Origin: Oncomelania hupensis
Taxonomy: Eukaryota > Mollusca > Gastropoda > Littorinimorpha > Pomatiopsidae
Length of the DNA stretch: 64,000 nt
Reading direction: 5' to 3'
Assembly (NCBI GenBank): GCA_036898135.1
Contig: CM072511.1
Coordinates: 48,129,081 to 48,193,080, forward strand
The notes under the pieces are model-generated. The model saw only the letters and a list, made by a program, of their open reading frames with translations, was not told the DNA's origin and searched no databases. The position numbers and the translations under genes were made by a program. Below, piece by piece: positions 53,001 through 63,740 of the stretch. The first letter of the stretch is position 1, and each line of letters begins with the position of its first letter.

Positions 53001-54282
53001 AGTGTGACTGCTGAGGATAGAGCTGCCAAGAATTGGGAGCGCTTGGCCATACGACTTCTACAGCGAGACTACATGTTGTTATAGTCAGAGATCCAGCAGC
53101 ACCAGCAGCGCTAGATCGAGAACCGCAGTCGCTTCATGGACGAAGTCATGCACTTCCACCAGCGAGACATGGCCCGCATCCCATTCAGTCGTCCGTCCTC
53201 CGCAAAACTTTCCACCATTGACCAGCAGTTTTTGCACAACCACAGTGTGGTGGGCCCAGATGGCAGGAATGAACAGAGAAAACAGAGGATGCGGTCGGCC
53301 ATGACACGATGACCCAAGATGGGAAGCACGAACGTAGAACCGGCGGATGTCCAATTGAGAGACGTGTTTGTGGAAGCACTTCTCAAGGGCTAGGCCCCAC
53401 ACCAGCTCAATTCCTATGTGAGCAGCCCTGTTTCGTGCCTCCACATTTTGCTTGCTGCGGGCTACTTATAGCTTGCCTGCACCCTCCCTTCCAGTGAAAT
53501 AAAGCATCGGCGAAGCTATTTATAGCTAGCCTGGCTGACCTAATCACAAAATCTAAAATGCTTTGGTTGAGTCGCTGTGGCCCTGCCAGCAATATGTCTG
53601 CTGGTGGCGGAGACAGTGGGCCTGCTACAAGTGGAACCAAAGAAAAGCCACTGCAACAACTTTCCATGGTGAGACAAAGACGTTCTCGCCAGGACTACGA
53701 TGACTCGAGGCGTTATGTACAATAGAATCTGTTCAGTGCGGATGAACTGTTGGCGAAAAAGCCAGTATGATCGGTGAGCTCGGCCGTGATGCAGGAACGA
53801 GGCAGACAGAGAGCACGACCCAGAAGTGCTGTGAATGTGAATGCTAACAATAATGCTGGGATCCACGTTGATGGTGATACAAGGGAACGGCCTCTGAAGT
53901 ACGAAACCACACGCCCAGTTTCTGGTAAAATGCTAGCTGGCAGAATTCGCAAAGGCTCCACTGTTTCTACAAGCCCTCAGCGCAATCTTCAGCTCATTCC
54001 AACAACAGTAACAGCCTGTACCCTAACAGCCCTGAACAGACGGCAAACAATTCTATGGATGTGGCTGACCATCAACAATGTATTCCACCATTTGAGGAAG
54101 ATCTGGAAAATGATGGCCAAGATCCCAATACCCAGGAGCGGCCCCCAATTTCCGTACGAGTGAAGAATGCCACCACCAAGCCGGAAAATGTGGATAAGTT
54201 TACAGCTGACCTCCAGCACATGGAAGAAATGGAAGCTGCCTTCCGCTGCAGAGAAAATTGGGACTGCCAGAAAGTGGCATGA
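53001..54282 (+). pseudogene. Broken copy of an unidentified protein gene
   Basis: Three coding-like segments follow one another on the plus strand without introns. About 53,004-53,390 reads RLLQRDYMLL and IENRSRFMDEVMHFHQRDMA, with stops inside. About 53,560-53,990 reads LQQLSMVRQRRSRQDYDDSR, NLFSADELLAKKPV and GDTRERPLKYETTRPVSGK, with two stops. About 53,992-54,282 reads CIPPFEEDLENDGQDPNT and ends with KVA and a stop. At least four in-frame stops and two frameshifts occur. The composition is that of a charged, partly disordered protein. I do not recognise the family. A processed pseudogene is the simplest reading. Confidence 0.4.
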
Positions 54283-54527
54283 TTTAAATAGCAGACATGC
54301 AAAATGGACAAAGGGTTAAAGGATGAAAAACGAAATGAATACAAAAAAGATGTTAATATTAATCAGATATGGTACATCAAAACTTTACTGTTGAAGGGAG
54401 TGTTGAGGAAATTGGTTTTGTACTCTCTCTCAGTGCAGTGTAAACAAAAGATAGTAGGCTTACTTAGTTTCTGAGAAACTGAATGTGAAAATTAATAGAT
54501 ACAAAGGATGGATAGGGGTAATGTGGG

Positions 54528-54575
<48 letters not shown>

Positions 54576-54792
54576 TTGATAGTGCTGTCTATTTTTATGT
54601 AGGTTATGTTAAGTCTCTGTTGTCGCCTGGTGCGTGAATCAGCGGCTCTCAATAGAAATTCGTCATGCAGCTATGACAAACATAAAAAAATGCTTTACTA
54701 ATAACATTACTTTTTTACAGTCAACAAGCAAACCAGGCTTTAACAGAATATTAAGTCAAAGATTAGATGTAGAGGTCTGATGAAAGCATTTT
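54283..54792. other. Unannotated stretch with (GA)n
   Basis: (GA)n at 54,532-54,573. The rest has no recognised feature. Confidence 0.5.
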
Positions 54793-55141
<349 letters not shown>

Positions 55142-55439
55142 AAAAATTTATTACTGCATTGAAAATACATCTAATGATGGCTTTGTTTGTCATAATGGAG
55201 ATGATTCAACTGTTTATTTTTTCTAAATGTGTTTTTGGAGGCTTTTGTTTTTTTTTTGCTTGCTACCTCTGTAATATTCATACATCAAGTAATCAGCAGC
55301 AGCAACAAAATATTCAGCCTATTTGCTTGAAGAAGGTTGGTTTGGCTCATTAATAATAGGATTCTGATTCAAATTATTAAGTAATTCTTTTTCAGAGTCT
55401 TAAACAAGGCTAGGAACACTGATACAGTTTTTGTATATA

Positions 55440-55690
55440 ACTTTATAATAGGCATCCCCAAACTTTTGAGCATTTGTGCTCTGAGCATTTGTCGTATCTA
55501 TCATTTAAAGTAATGACCTCTTTAAGTTTTAGTCTTAGTGCTTGTTCAGATACTAAGTCAACACCTAAATATTGTTTTAATTTTCCTGAAGCAACCAAAC
55601 TCCACAACCTTTCTCTTTTCTCTGCTTAACTGTCCGAGGCTGTAACATTAATGGCTTCCTGGTTGAGCAATTCAGCATAATTCAATTTTA
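55440..55690 (-). pseudogene. Degraded ORF of unknown function in the Polinton relic
   Basis: About 80 minus-strand codons with one stop, reading NYAELLNQEAINVTASDS and then LWSLVASGKLKQYLGVDLVS and a cysteine-containing tail. It looks helical and coding-like. The family was not recognised. Confidence 0.3.
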
Positions 55691-56012
55691 AATAGGAACA
55701 AAAAATTTAAAACTAATTAAAATATGGCTGGAGCTGCTATGGTTCTTTCTCACTGCTGCTGTCAATGCTTTAGCCTTCTCAGAATCAAATAATGTTTTTT
55801 TCAAAACTAGACAGTAAAGAAGAATCTAAGCATCATAACTTAGCAATAAAAAGGTTATCGAAAGATCGGGATGAATATATATAAAACAACACATGTTATC
55901 TGAGTACTACAAACCTCGCATTGAGACTATAATGTTAGAGACTGGAGAACTAGTCTTAATTGGAACTGTAGTAGTTTATTATATTGTAAAAAAAATAAAC
56001 TAAATAAAAATA

Positions 56013-56976
56013 ATGACTGCTTCTTTCTCCAAAGCATATTATTCTGAATCAGGATATTGGAAAGGAACCTCATCCATCGATAAACTAGTACAAAAGACTG
56101 GTTTGTCAGAAAAAAAAACCTGTTAAACATTGGTTAGCTAAACAAGCAGTTTGGCAAATATACCTTCCAGCTCCAAAGAACATTACCAGACCAAAGTATG
56201 AAAACTCCAAACCCAATGACACACATCAAATATACATTTTATATCTACCCAATAATACCATAAGTAGAAAGAAATTCAAATACACATTAACTGTTACTGA
56301 CATAGCTTTAAAGAGGTGGAACACCTTACAACAAAGACCTCCACTAAGGTCACAACAGCGTTAAATATGATTTATTAATTAGGGCCTCTCAAGTTTCCTA
56401 GATTCATTCATTGTGATGAAGGAGCTGGATTTAAAGATGCCGTTAACCAGCATTTGTTAAAACATAATGTAATTGTCACAAGGGGAAATATTGGTTTGCA
56501 CTGATCACAGGATATTGTAGAAAATTTTAATCACCAATTGACTGAAAGGTTATTCACTAATTCAAAAGAACTGTTTACTGAGTACACTAATACTCAATGG
56601 GTTTATAGGTTGCAGCAAGTTTTAAAAGACATGAATTCTGAATTAAGTAGAGTTACTGGATTAAAACCAGTTTACATTATTTAAAAAAAACAGACTCTTG
56701 TTACTGTGTCAAAGCCAGTCCAGTCCGACCTAACTGTTAAACAAAATTGTGAAATATCTTTACCAGCCTGGATAGATTGTAAATGACACTAGATAAAGAG
56801 CCACTGACCCTGTGCGGTCTTTATGTATTTACGAAGTTGACAGAGTATTGTCTACTGATTTGCCTGTCTATTATTTTAGACCAAGAAGCGATTGTAAAAC
56901 ACCACAAAGAAATTTTGTAAAAGAAGAACTTCAGCTTGTGCCACCCGATACAAAAGCATTAAGACTTCCTAATTAA
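56013..56976 (+). pseudogene. Polinton retroviral-type integrase, broken
   Basis: The integrase inserts excised Polinton DNA. The conserved N-terminal region reads YYSESGYWKGTSSIDKLVQK and then KQAVWQIYLPAPKNITRPKY. The catalytic acidic residues fall at Asp 56,299 (TVTDIAL), Asp 56,415 (HCDEGAGF) and Glu 56,520 (IVENFNHQL), the last two 35 codons apart. The C-terminal part reads YEVDRVLSTDLPVYYFRPRS and then FVKEELQLVPPDT, a chromo/SH3-like tail typical of Polinton integrases. Breaks: a frameshift in an A run near 56,110, stops and a frame change near 56,350-56,375, stops at about 56,502, 56,681 and 56,782. It is inactive. Family assignment is confident. Confidence 0.88.
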
Positions 56977-56996
56977 GAAAATAAAAGTGATTAAAA

Positions 56997-57137
56997 ATGA
57001 CAGACACTATAAGGAGCTTGCCAAATATCTTAGAAGACCGTACACCAATGCTTGAAATATTGGATGATGAATATTGTACAATCTTTTTCTCAGGCTTACC
57101 TATAAAATACATCTTTATGTATAACTATACTAAATAA
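56997..57137 (+). CDS. Small ORF downstream of the integrase
   Basis: 46 codons starting MTDTIRSLPNILEDRTPMLE, 20 bases after the integrase stop. It may be the N-terminus of the next Polinton gene, with the remainder decayed. Function unknown. Confidence 0.3.
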   Translation: MTDTIRSLPNILEDRTPMLEILDDEYCTIFFSGLPIKYIFMYNYTK

Positions 57138-57384
57138 ATCAAACTAATTAAAAAAATTAAATTTGTGTGCAAAATATAATTTGAAAGAGCTTAGTAGAAT
57201 TGTAGATTGTGAAAAATATAATAGAAACCTTTTACAACCATATAAATTTTAACTTTGAAAGATTGTGGAAAATGTGTATTCGTAAAGTTCGTAAAATGAG
57301 CCAACATAATGTTTCGAAATGCTAAAATTTCCCTAATTAATTAGTTTTTTTTTTTAAATTTATGATTTTGTTTTCAGTAAAAAA

Positions 57385-57684
57385 ATGATGGACACAAAAA
57401 GGCTCACCATCTCCTTGGCTTTGTTTAAAGATGTCTTCAAGACACTAAAATTTCCTATTCTCAACAATCAAGATGTTATTAAGTCTATTAAGAATAACAA
57501 CCCAATTTTACTCTTTAATTTCCAATTGCCCTTTAAAAGGAGAATCCTAGCTCAGGTAACGGTTGTTAAACCCAGTAGTATTGATGAAACGTTGACTGTG
57601 TGGATTTCTTCTTCTCAAATTGAAGTGGTAAAATCTTCAGATTTAAGCAATGCTTATACAAAATGTCTTGATGCACAGTTTTAA
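57385..57684 (+). CDS. Intact 99-aa ORF within the Polinton relic, unknown
   Basis: A complete frame from ATG to TAA of normal complexity, with segments such as LALFKDVFKTLKFPILNN and VTVVKPSSIDETLTVWISSS. It lies between the integrase and a convergent minus-strand gene, in a place where Polintons carry small accessory genes. The predicted fold looks alpha-beta with no membrane segment. Family not recognised. Confidence 0.45.
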   Translation: MMDTKRLTISLALFKDVFKTLKFPILNNQDVIKSIKNNNPILLFNFQLPFKRRILAQVTVVKPSSIDETLTVWISSSQIEVVKSSDLSNAYTKCLDAQF

Positions 57685-57704
57685 GACAGCATATCATGCT
57701 TCAG

Positions 57705-58228
57705 TTATTTGTATTCCTCAAAATTGTGCTGGATAATTACAAACTCTTGGTCAGTAATCTGTGAGTCTTCGAGAGCTTTCCAAATTATTAAGTTTATGCC
57801 TGTAAGTTTAGCTATCACCAGGCTAGAAATGCCATTGTGGTTTTCTAGTTTCTTTGATACTTTAGTATTAATTACACCTAGTAGAACTGACGCCACTGCA
57901 GATACTCCAGCAGCAACAACTAATCTGATACTAATTGGTATACCAATTCTGGTCACCAATAATCCCACACTACAGTAGCAGCTTCCACTGTATTAATAAC
58001 ATTTAGACCAGTAGACACATAATTAATTCCGTTAAACATGCTGGAATACCGTCTTTTGCATCTAGAATACTTTTGGATGTCTGATTCAGATGAACCAGTC
58101 CTCACTTTCCTTATTTCTTCCAGCCTAAACGTTTGAACATTAGTTAAGGTGTTTAATGATTCTAACATTGGGGCACTTGGCTGCCTTGGTTCTGGTTTCA
58201 GCACTGCAGGGTACAGTTTACTGTCCAT
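57705..58228 (-). pseudogene. Polinton small membrane-type protein, one frameshift
   Basis: Two overlapping minus-strand frames make one gene of about 170 codons. The first part (58,228-57,953) ends in the start of a hydrophobic stretch. The second (57,968-57,705) continues with VVAAGVSAVASVLLGVINTK and then ISSLVIAKLTGINLIIWKAL and ITDQEFVIIQHNFEEY. A hydrophobic segment followed by a helical K-H-N/E-rich tail ending in an 'E-F..I...F..Y' motif is a recurrent small-gene type in animal Polintons as I know them. Its function is unclear. A single frameshift near 57,960 separates the halves. Confidence 0.5.
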
Positions 58229-58258
58229 TTTAAATGAGTGAAAAACACTTTTATTTAC

Positions 58259-58636
58259 TTAATTTGATTTTAGTTCATTTACAAAAAATTCGATTTGTTT
58301 ATCAGGAAATATTTGTTCGCTCACATGAAATACTAACAGATCTATGTTGTCTAGGTTAATGTGCAATATTCTTTTAGAAGGATTTACAACAGAGGTTGCA
58401 GTGATCTTGGATGAAGAAGCAAGTACAGTGTACTGATTTTTATTTGCACTTTTCTTCATAAATATTGTAATATGTCTGGGATCCTCGTCTAATTCAGCCC
58501 AAATTAGCAACTGTGGAACTACATTAATATTTTTTGCATAGCTCTTTGAGCATTTTTGTCGAGCACTATTGTTGAAAAGGAAACTGCAGAACAACTCTAA
58601 GGTTTTTCCCAATGGAATCACGCTTATGTAAAACAT
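58259..58636 (-). CDS. 125-aa ORF in the Polinton relic, unknown
   Basis: An open minus-strand frame with coding-like composition (SYAKNINVVPQLLIWAELDE, RILHINLDNIDLLVFHVSEQ). It follows the preceding degraded frame (59,068-58,650) and precedes the small membrane-type gene on the same strand. No family was recognised. Confidence 0.4.
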   Translation of the reverse strand: MFYISVIPLGKTLELFCSFLFNNSARQKCSKSYAKNINVVPQLLIWAELDEDPRHITIFMKKSANKNQYTVLASSSKITATSVVNPSKRILHINLDNIDLLVFHVSEQIFPDKQIEFFVNELKSN

Positions 58637-58649
58637 ACATAGTTCTTTT

Positions 58650-59068
58650 TTTAGGATTTGATTTCCATGTTTTCTTGATTACTTTCCTCTGGCACTAGAT
58701 TAACTAACAGAGGCCCCGCATTAATAATCTTCTGAAATTTATCATCTGGTTTCATGAATGTGTAAGGGCTTTGACACCTAAATTTATTAAGCCAATATAT
58801 TTCGGCGTCCATCAGCGTTAAAGACCAGATATTTTCTCATTTGGTGATAGCATACTTTAAATCAGGATCAAGTATGCCAGCATTAAAGTCCTTTACCTGG
58901 TCGATAAAAGCTCGTTTATTGATTGTCGATTATCGTTCGTGGAGTTGATTAAATTCGAGACCCTAAATATCCCCAACATTCGCATCTGCATCAAAGTCAA
59001 TTGAGTCTCCTAGGTGTTTGAGTTCCATGGTAGGACAGGTTACTGGAATTTTGGGGCCGTTCGACATT
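58650..59068 (-). pseudogene. Degraded ORF in the Polinton relic, unknown
   Basis: The minus-strand frame beginning MSNGPKIPVTCPTMELKHLG continues with DSIDFDADANV, IDQVKDFNAGILDPDLKYA and LMDAEIYWLNKFRCQSPYTF, broken by about three stops. It reads as one former gene of about 135 codons. Function unknown. Confidence 0.35.
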
Positions 59069-59289
59069 GTATTTTTAATTATATTTTTATTTTGTTATCT
59101 CTAGAATAATTGTAAGATCATCAAAGTCTACAATTTTTGTTGTTTTTGGTTTGTTATTTTGAAGCAGATACTGGTGTGAAAGTCATGACTTAAGTGTCGT
59201 TTTTTGAGGCAAACATTTTGTTGAAACTGGATTGCAGTAAGATTCTCTTTGAGTTGAAATTATTCTTAACAATGTACTTATTTATTTAT

Positions 59290-59620
59290 TTTATTTAATT
59301 GTTCTTATATAGCGCTTTACCAGCTCAAGAGCTGCTCAAGGCGCTGGCCGATACAGGATCTAACTCAAGCCGCCCGAGACGCCCACCCGCAGCCTTTGGG
59401 CGCATGGTCTGACGCCCGGACAACTGAGCACAATCCTGGGCAGCCAGGGATGGGGGAGAAGGACCTAGGTGCATGCTGGGTGTGTACTTGTCAGCGGCAT
59501 TCACCCGTCTAGGACATGAGCGTCAGGATCTTTAAAGTCCTTTATGATGGAATGTATGCGACACAGACTAGACCTCGGTTTATACTCTCATCCGAAGGAG
59601 TTGGATTTGGAGTTCCGTCT
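59290..59620 (-). repeat. SINE (second family), head truncated
   Basis: The same body as 1,180-1,606: 'ggcgctggccgatacagg', 'cgcccgagacgcccacccgc', 'gtctaggac', 'gaatgtatgcgacac', 'ctcatccgaaggag'. On the minus strand it ends GAGCTGGTAAAGCGCTATAT plus an (AAATA)n-like tail at about 59,276-59,305. The tRNA-like head is missing. It is inserted between Polinton gene remnants. Confidence 0.85.
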
Positions 59621-59821
59621 ACTAAGTTCTCCGATGTCTTTAGTTGATGGAGGTACACAAACAATCTATTAATTAACAAGTTCATAGGTTTTGTTCGAAT
59701 AAATTTTAAATTACTGCCACTAGACTTGAAATTGAGAACTAATTCATTAGCAGGTTAACCTAGTATTTCTGCCAACTTTAGCGTGAGTGTAACGCCAGCA
59801 GTATCTTTATAATGGGATTAA

Positions 59822-60166
59822 TTGATACCTAAAATTACTGAAACTAATCATATTAACATTATTAATCGTTACCTTAACCCAGACCTAACTAATGACTTTT
59901 TAGCTAACCAGTGGCTATACATTGGTGGTATGCAATTCTTTCAAAATCAAGTTAATTTCACCTTTTGTTGCGTTACTACTGGTTGCGGAGTTTCTTACGT
60001 TCATCACCTTAATCATCCAGATCATATGTTAAAGTCTATTTACCTGTTCCATTTTTATTATCAAGTGAGACGGGTGTTGTCTGAATTTCATTTTCCGTTG
60101 CCCACAGACAAAAACTTTAATCTTTTTAACAATGGCTTTGACAAGAAAGCGTTTCAAGGGCTGTGA
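59822..60166 (+). CDS. Conserved Polinton-type protein fragment, unknown role
   Basis: A 114-codon frame with LTNDFLANQWLYIGGMQFFQ and GCGVSYVHHLNHPDHMLKSI, then LFHFYYQVRRVLSEFHFPLP. I associate this W-L-Y-x-G-G-x-Q-F-F and Y-V-H-H-L combination with a conserved gene of invertebrate Polintons, but I am not certain of its function. After the TGA at 60,164 the same frame continues about 12 codons, so it may have been longer. Confidence 0.5.
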   Translation: MIPKITETNHINIINRYLNPDLTNDFLANQWLYIGGMQFFQNQVNFTFCCVTTGCGVSYVHHLNHPDHMLKSIYLFHFYYQVRRVLSEFHFPLPTDKNFNLFNNGFDKKAFQGL

Positions 60167-60309
60167 AATGAATTCAAAATTAGTCTTAAAACAGACTTTA
60201 GATAAAAACTATACCACAACCACGGAATCTTCATTAGGCTTAAACACTTCATCAGGGTGTTCACCTCCTTCAGCCATTGTTTTATTTATTTTATTTTATT
60301 TACTTAAAA

Positions 60310-60865
60310 ATGCAGAAGTACGGGAGCTTGTTAGACCCTACACGTCAGTTGAGAACACCTTTTAGCATTAAAGGAGATAGGAGTACTGTAATTATTACGA
60401 ACAATCTAAGTAGCATAGAGTATAATCAATTATTGACTGTTAGATTTCCTAATCTCAGCCCTGATGACGTAATAGTTCCAGGAAGCCCTAAAATGTCATT
60501 TAAAATAAGTTTGAATTCTACAACTGACCCTAACAGAACTTTAGTTAACAAAACTTGGCAGAGCTATAGTTTAAAGAATGGTTATTAAACTTTATAGTCA
60601 AGAAATCCAAAGTATCGATAATGCTGGCGTTTTGTTTTGTTACACAGATTTGTGTCTGAGTAAAAATGAAAGGGAAGATTTAATTGGTCAAGGGTTTCTA
60701 ACTCCAAATGTGGCAAAACTTCGAATCAAAGCCAGTGATGCTTCTGATGATAAAAGGAATTAAAATGTATTAGCTGCTGTATATAAAAACAGATTTTATT
60801 TTTTCCTAGATTTTGAACTGATACACAGTCATTTGCCAGTCCATCAAGTTTCTGTTATCTTTACA
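60310..60865 (+). pseudogene. Polinton capsid-protein gene fragment, broken
   Basis: It starts at MQKYGSLLDPTRQLRTPFSI and carries LLTVRFPNLSPDDVIVPGSP and then VIKLYSQEIQSIDNAGVLFC, after a +1 frame change at about 60,545-60,580. A TAA at 60,761 is followed by another ~30 codons in phase (YKNRFYFFLDFELIHSH) up to the (CA)n tract. This run of motifs is characteristic of the N-terminal part of a Polinton-type major capsid (jelly-roll) protein, which builds the outer shell in related virus-like elements. It is truncated on the right and non-functional. Family assignment is from memory of the motifs. Confidence 0.65.
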
Positions 60866-60883
60866 CACACACAAACACGCATG

Positions 60884-60915
<32 letters not shown>

Positions 60916-61010
60916 ACTTACACACACACAACTTATCCACACACAAACATACGCACACACACACAAACACACACATAACTTACACACTCTCACACACAGT
61001 GAGAATAAAA
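60866..61010. repeat. (CA)n microsatellite tract
   Basis: CA-rich repeats with CATAACTTA interruptions, cutting off the capsid-gene remnant. Confidence 0.92.
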
Positions 61011-62019
61011 GAAAGGCGATAAAGTAATGCGTATATCAACACAGTATAGTACTCGCAATTTTTATATCGCCATTACAGGTCAGTGCTTTTTGAGTACATA
61101 TAGACTATACCTACTCCGCAAAAAACAAAATCAAAAGAAAATAGGTGGATTTGTGAATGATTGCAATTAGGAAGATCATTCCGTGTGAGCATTGTAAGAA
61201 GAATTGAACAAGAACAACAAGATGAAACACAAGAAGATCCGCGGGTGTGAAAACGTGAAGCTAAAAGTAGAAGAGGAAGAAGATGATGAAGAAGAAGAAT
61301 CCGTGGGTGTGGGAACTGACAGCTGCTGTGGAGGCTGTCACTGTTTGTGTATGACTGATTGTTGGATTCCACACAATTCGACACCATGGTGTGCCAACAC
61401 TGTTTATATCGAATTTACTTTTCAAAGTTTTGTTATCGTGTTTTGGGTCTACTTGTTTTCAGCGGGAGAATGGGATGGGAATGGGATTTGATTAGGTGGG
61501 AACTGGGGGAGGGTAGGGGGGTTGAGTGGGATAGAATAGAGTGGAAGTTGTAAGGAAAAGATAGAAGGTGATGAAGTGGTACGGATGGTGGGTAGCGAGG
61601 GGGAGGGGGTGGAGGGAGAGATGTATTTGCAGGTTTGTCTAGATTCGGGGTCACCGTGATGCTCTTCCTATTTCATGTCTGAGGTACTTAATTCTTAATT
61701 TAAATCGGACAAACGGTTCGCGAGACATTCTAATTTTAAAGGAATGAATAAAAGGTTATTTAAACCATTAAAATGGTCTTCTGCGTCTTTGCTTTGAAAT
61801 TGAATTGGATTAATGCTTTTTTGTGTATTTGTGTGCAAGATGGATGAACACGAAAAGAAAGGCCAGTCAGCTCTCTGTGAACAGTCATCAAAAACTCAAC
61901 ACACATTTAAACAAGAACAAACGACATTTTTGCATACTGAATCTCACCACACACACACAAAAAAAACTTGTCAAAGAGGCCATTGAAATTAAACTACGTA
62001 AGCCATTCCTGAATAGAGA
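61011..62019. other. Unannotated stretch with purine-rich part
   Basis: GGGA/GGTGG-rich sequence at about 61,460-61,625. Frames at 61,073-61,387, 61,204-61,491 and 61,823-62,035 have no recognisable domain and are probably chance. Confidence 0.4.
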
Positions 62020-63162
62020 TCCTTTCCTTTCCTAACCTATCCCATATCTCGGAGGTCTTTGGGGCACCACAGATTATCGTTTAATTAGCGTACACCATCT
62101 TTTTATGTCCTCAGCAACCCTCATGGCTTCGCTCAGTGTCAAGCCAGTCCATTCTCAAATGTTGTCATCCCACCTCTTTTTCGGTCTCCTTCTTTTCTGC
62201 CTCCTTGCACCGTGTCTTGCAAGATGGTTTTTGCAAAGCCAGATGATCTGGTGACGTGGCCATACCATCGGAGTTTCCGTTTCTTCACCACTGTGAGTAT
62301 GTCATCGTGTAGTCCAATGGCTTTTGTGATGGTCTGTCGGACTTCGTCGTTGGTGATGTGCTGGGTATTGGAAAAACCCCAACGTCTTCTGTAGCACCTC
62401 ATCTCCATGCTTTGTATTTTTTGTTGTCGATCTGCTGTGAGGGTCCTTGTTTCGCAAGCGTATAGGAAGATGGAGATGACAAGGGAGCGCAGCAGTCTTA
62501 CCTTGGAATTTTTTAACTTTGTCCTTTTATTAAACAAACAAACGATGAAACAGCAAATATCAAATTAGGCTTCTAGCCCAGGGCAGGAGGGATGGGGGCC
62601 GTATAGCCAGACTAGGGGGAAAGATGGGGCTTTTGATGACTTCAATAATTTTAGGGCTGAAGTTCTACACTCTCATGGTTGCCAAGAGACCTGCATGCCA
62701 GACTCGGTCAAACGCTTTCTCGAAGTCTACGAACGCATGATATAGATGTTGTTGGTGCTATAGGTATTTCTCGCAGATTATTCTGAGGTTGAAAATCTGT
62801 TCAGTGGTACGTCGCCCTGCCCTGAATTCTGCTTGTTCTTCAGCTATTTGTTGAGCTTGGGGTTTCAACCTGTTGAGTATTATTTTCAGGAGGACCTTGC
62901 TTTGATGGCTGTTGAGGCTAATGGTGTGGTAATTTTCACACTCCTGAAGGTTACCCTTTTTTGGAAGAGTAATGACAAGCGAGTGGGTCCATGGTGTAGG
63001 CCTCTCTCCATTCTGCGAGATCTTGTTAAAGATAATGGTGAGGGCGTCAAACGTCGCTTCTCCTCCTGCTTGAAGCAATTCCGCGGGTATGTTCACCACT
63101 CCCGCTGACTGCCCTTTCTTCAGCGATTGCACTGCTGCCTCAACTTCCTTGCAGGAGATGGA
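62020..63162 (-). mobile_element. RTE LINE, copy 9, with internal replacement
   Basis: Two RTE pieces in the same orientation. The RT N-terminal part (63,162-62,626) has VQSLKKGQSAGVVNIPAELL and RTTEQIFNLRIICEKYL. The C-terminal part (62,510-62,020) has SLVISIFLYACETRTLTADR and KLRWYGHVTRSSGFAKTIL and ends in a degenerate (GGATA) tail. About 115 unrelated bases (62,511-62,625) replace the RT catalytic core. Frames are broken by several changes. Confidence 0.85.
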
Positions 63163-63567
63163 ACTATCAGCAATATATGATTCTATACTGAATACAGTAT
63201 ACAAGAAGTTGGGCAGTTCAGCTGCAAGTTTCTACCCTCATTTGCACTGAAAAAGACATGGGGATCCTGTCAAAATACTTGTGCATCTTTTGTAAGTTAT
63301 TTGTTTCTGAGTTCATATATAAAGAATAAGACAAGAACTTGTTGTTTTTATATATTATATAACGTCTGTTTTAGACTAAAGAAGCATATTATCTTTAAAC
63401 GTATATTTGAAGGTTTCTGATGATTCTGCTTGCTTTAAATATTATTTAGAATTGGATTTTTTCCCCTCAATTTTAAACGCACGCGATCCGAGTGGAATAA
63501 CAATGCGACTTAATTACTCTTCTTTGAAAAAGGTCTCCGCATAATCTCTTTTGAATCTTGTTGAATC
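63163..63567. other. Unannotated AT-rich stretch
   Basis: No gene or repeat recognised. Confidence 0.4.
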
Positions 63568-63668
63568 GGAAGAAGAAGAAGAAGAAGAAGAAGAAGAAGA
63601 AGAAGAAGAAGAAGAAGAAGAAGAAGAAGAAGATGATGATGATGATGATGATGATGAGGATGAGGATG

Positions 63669-63740
<72 letters not shown>
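63568..63740. repeat. (GAA)n then (GAT)n microsatellite
   Basis: GAA units at 63,568-63,632 followed by GAT/GAG units to 63,740. Glu, Lys, Asp and Met homopolymer frames are artefacts. Confidence 0.97.

Noticed and set aside
52619..53014. Lys/Asn-rich 131-codon frame
   Set aside because: Mostly GAA/CAA simple repeat. Only its last ~30 codons have complexity, and they precede the broken gene copy in another frame.
61204..61553. 95- and 64-codon frames with a cysteine cluster (CCGGCHCLCMTDC)
   Set aside because: The rest of the frame is E/D repeat and purine-rich sequence, the two frames overlap without conservation evidence, and no family is recognised.
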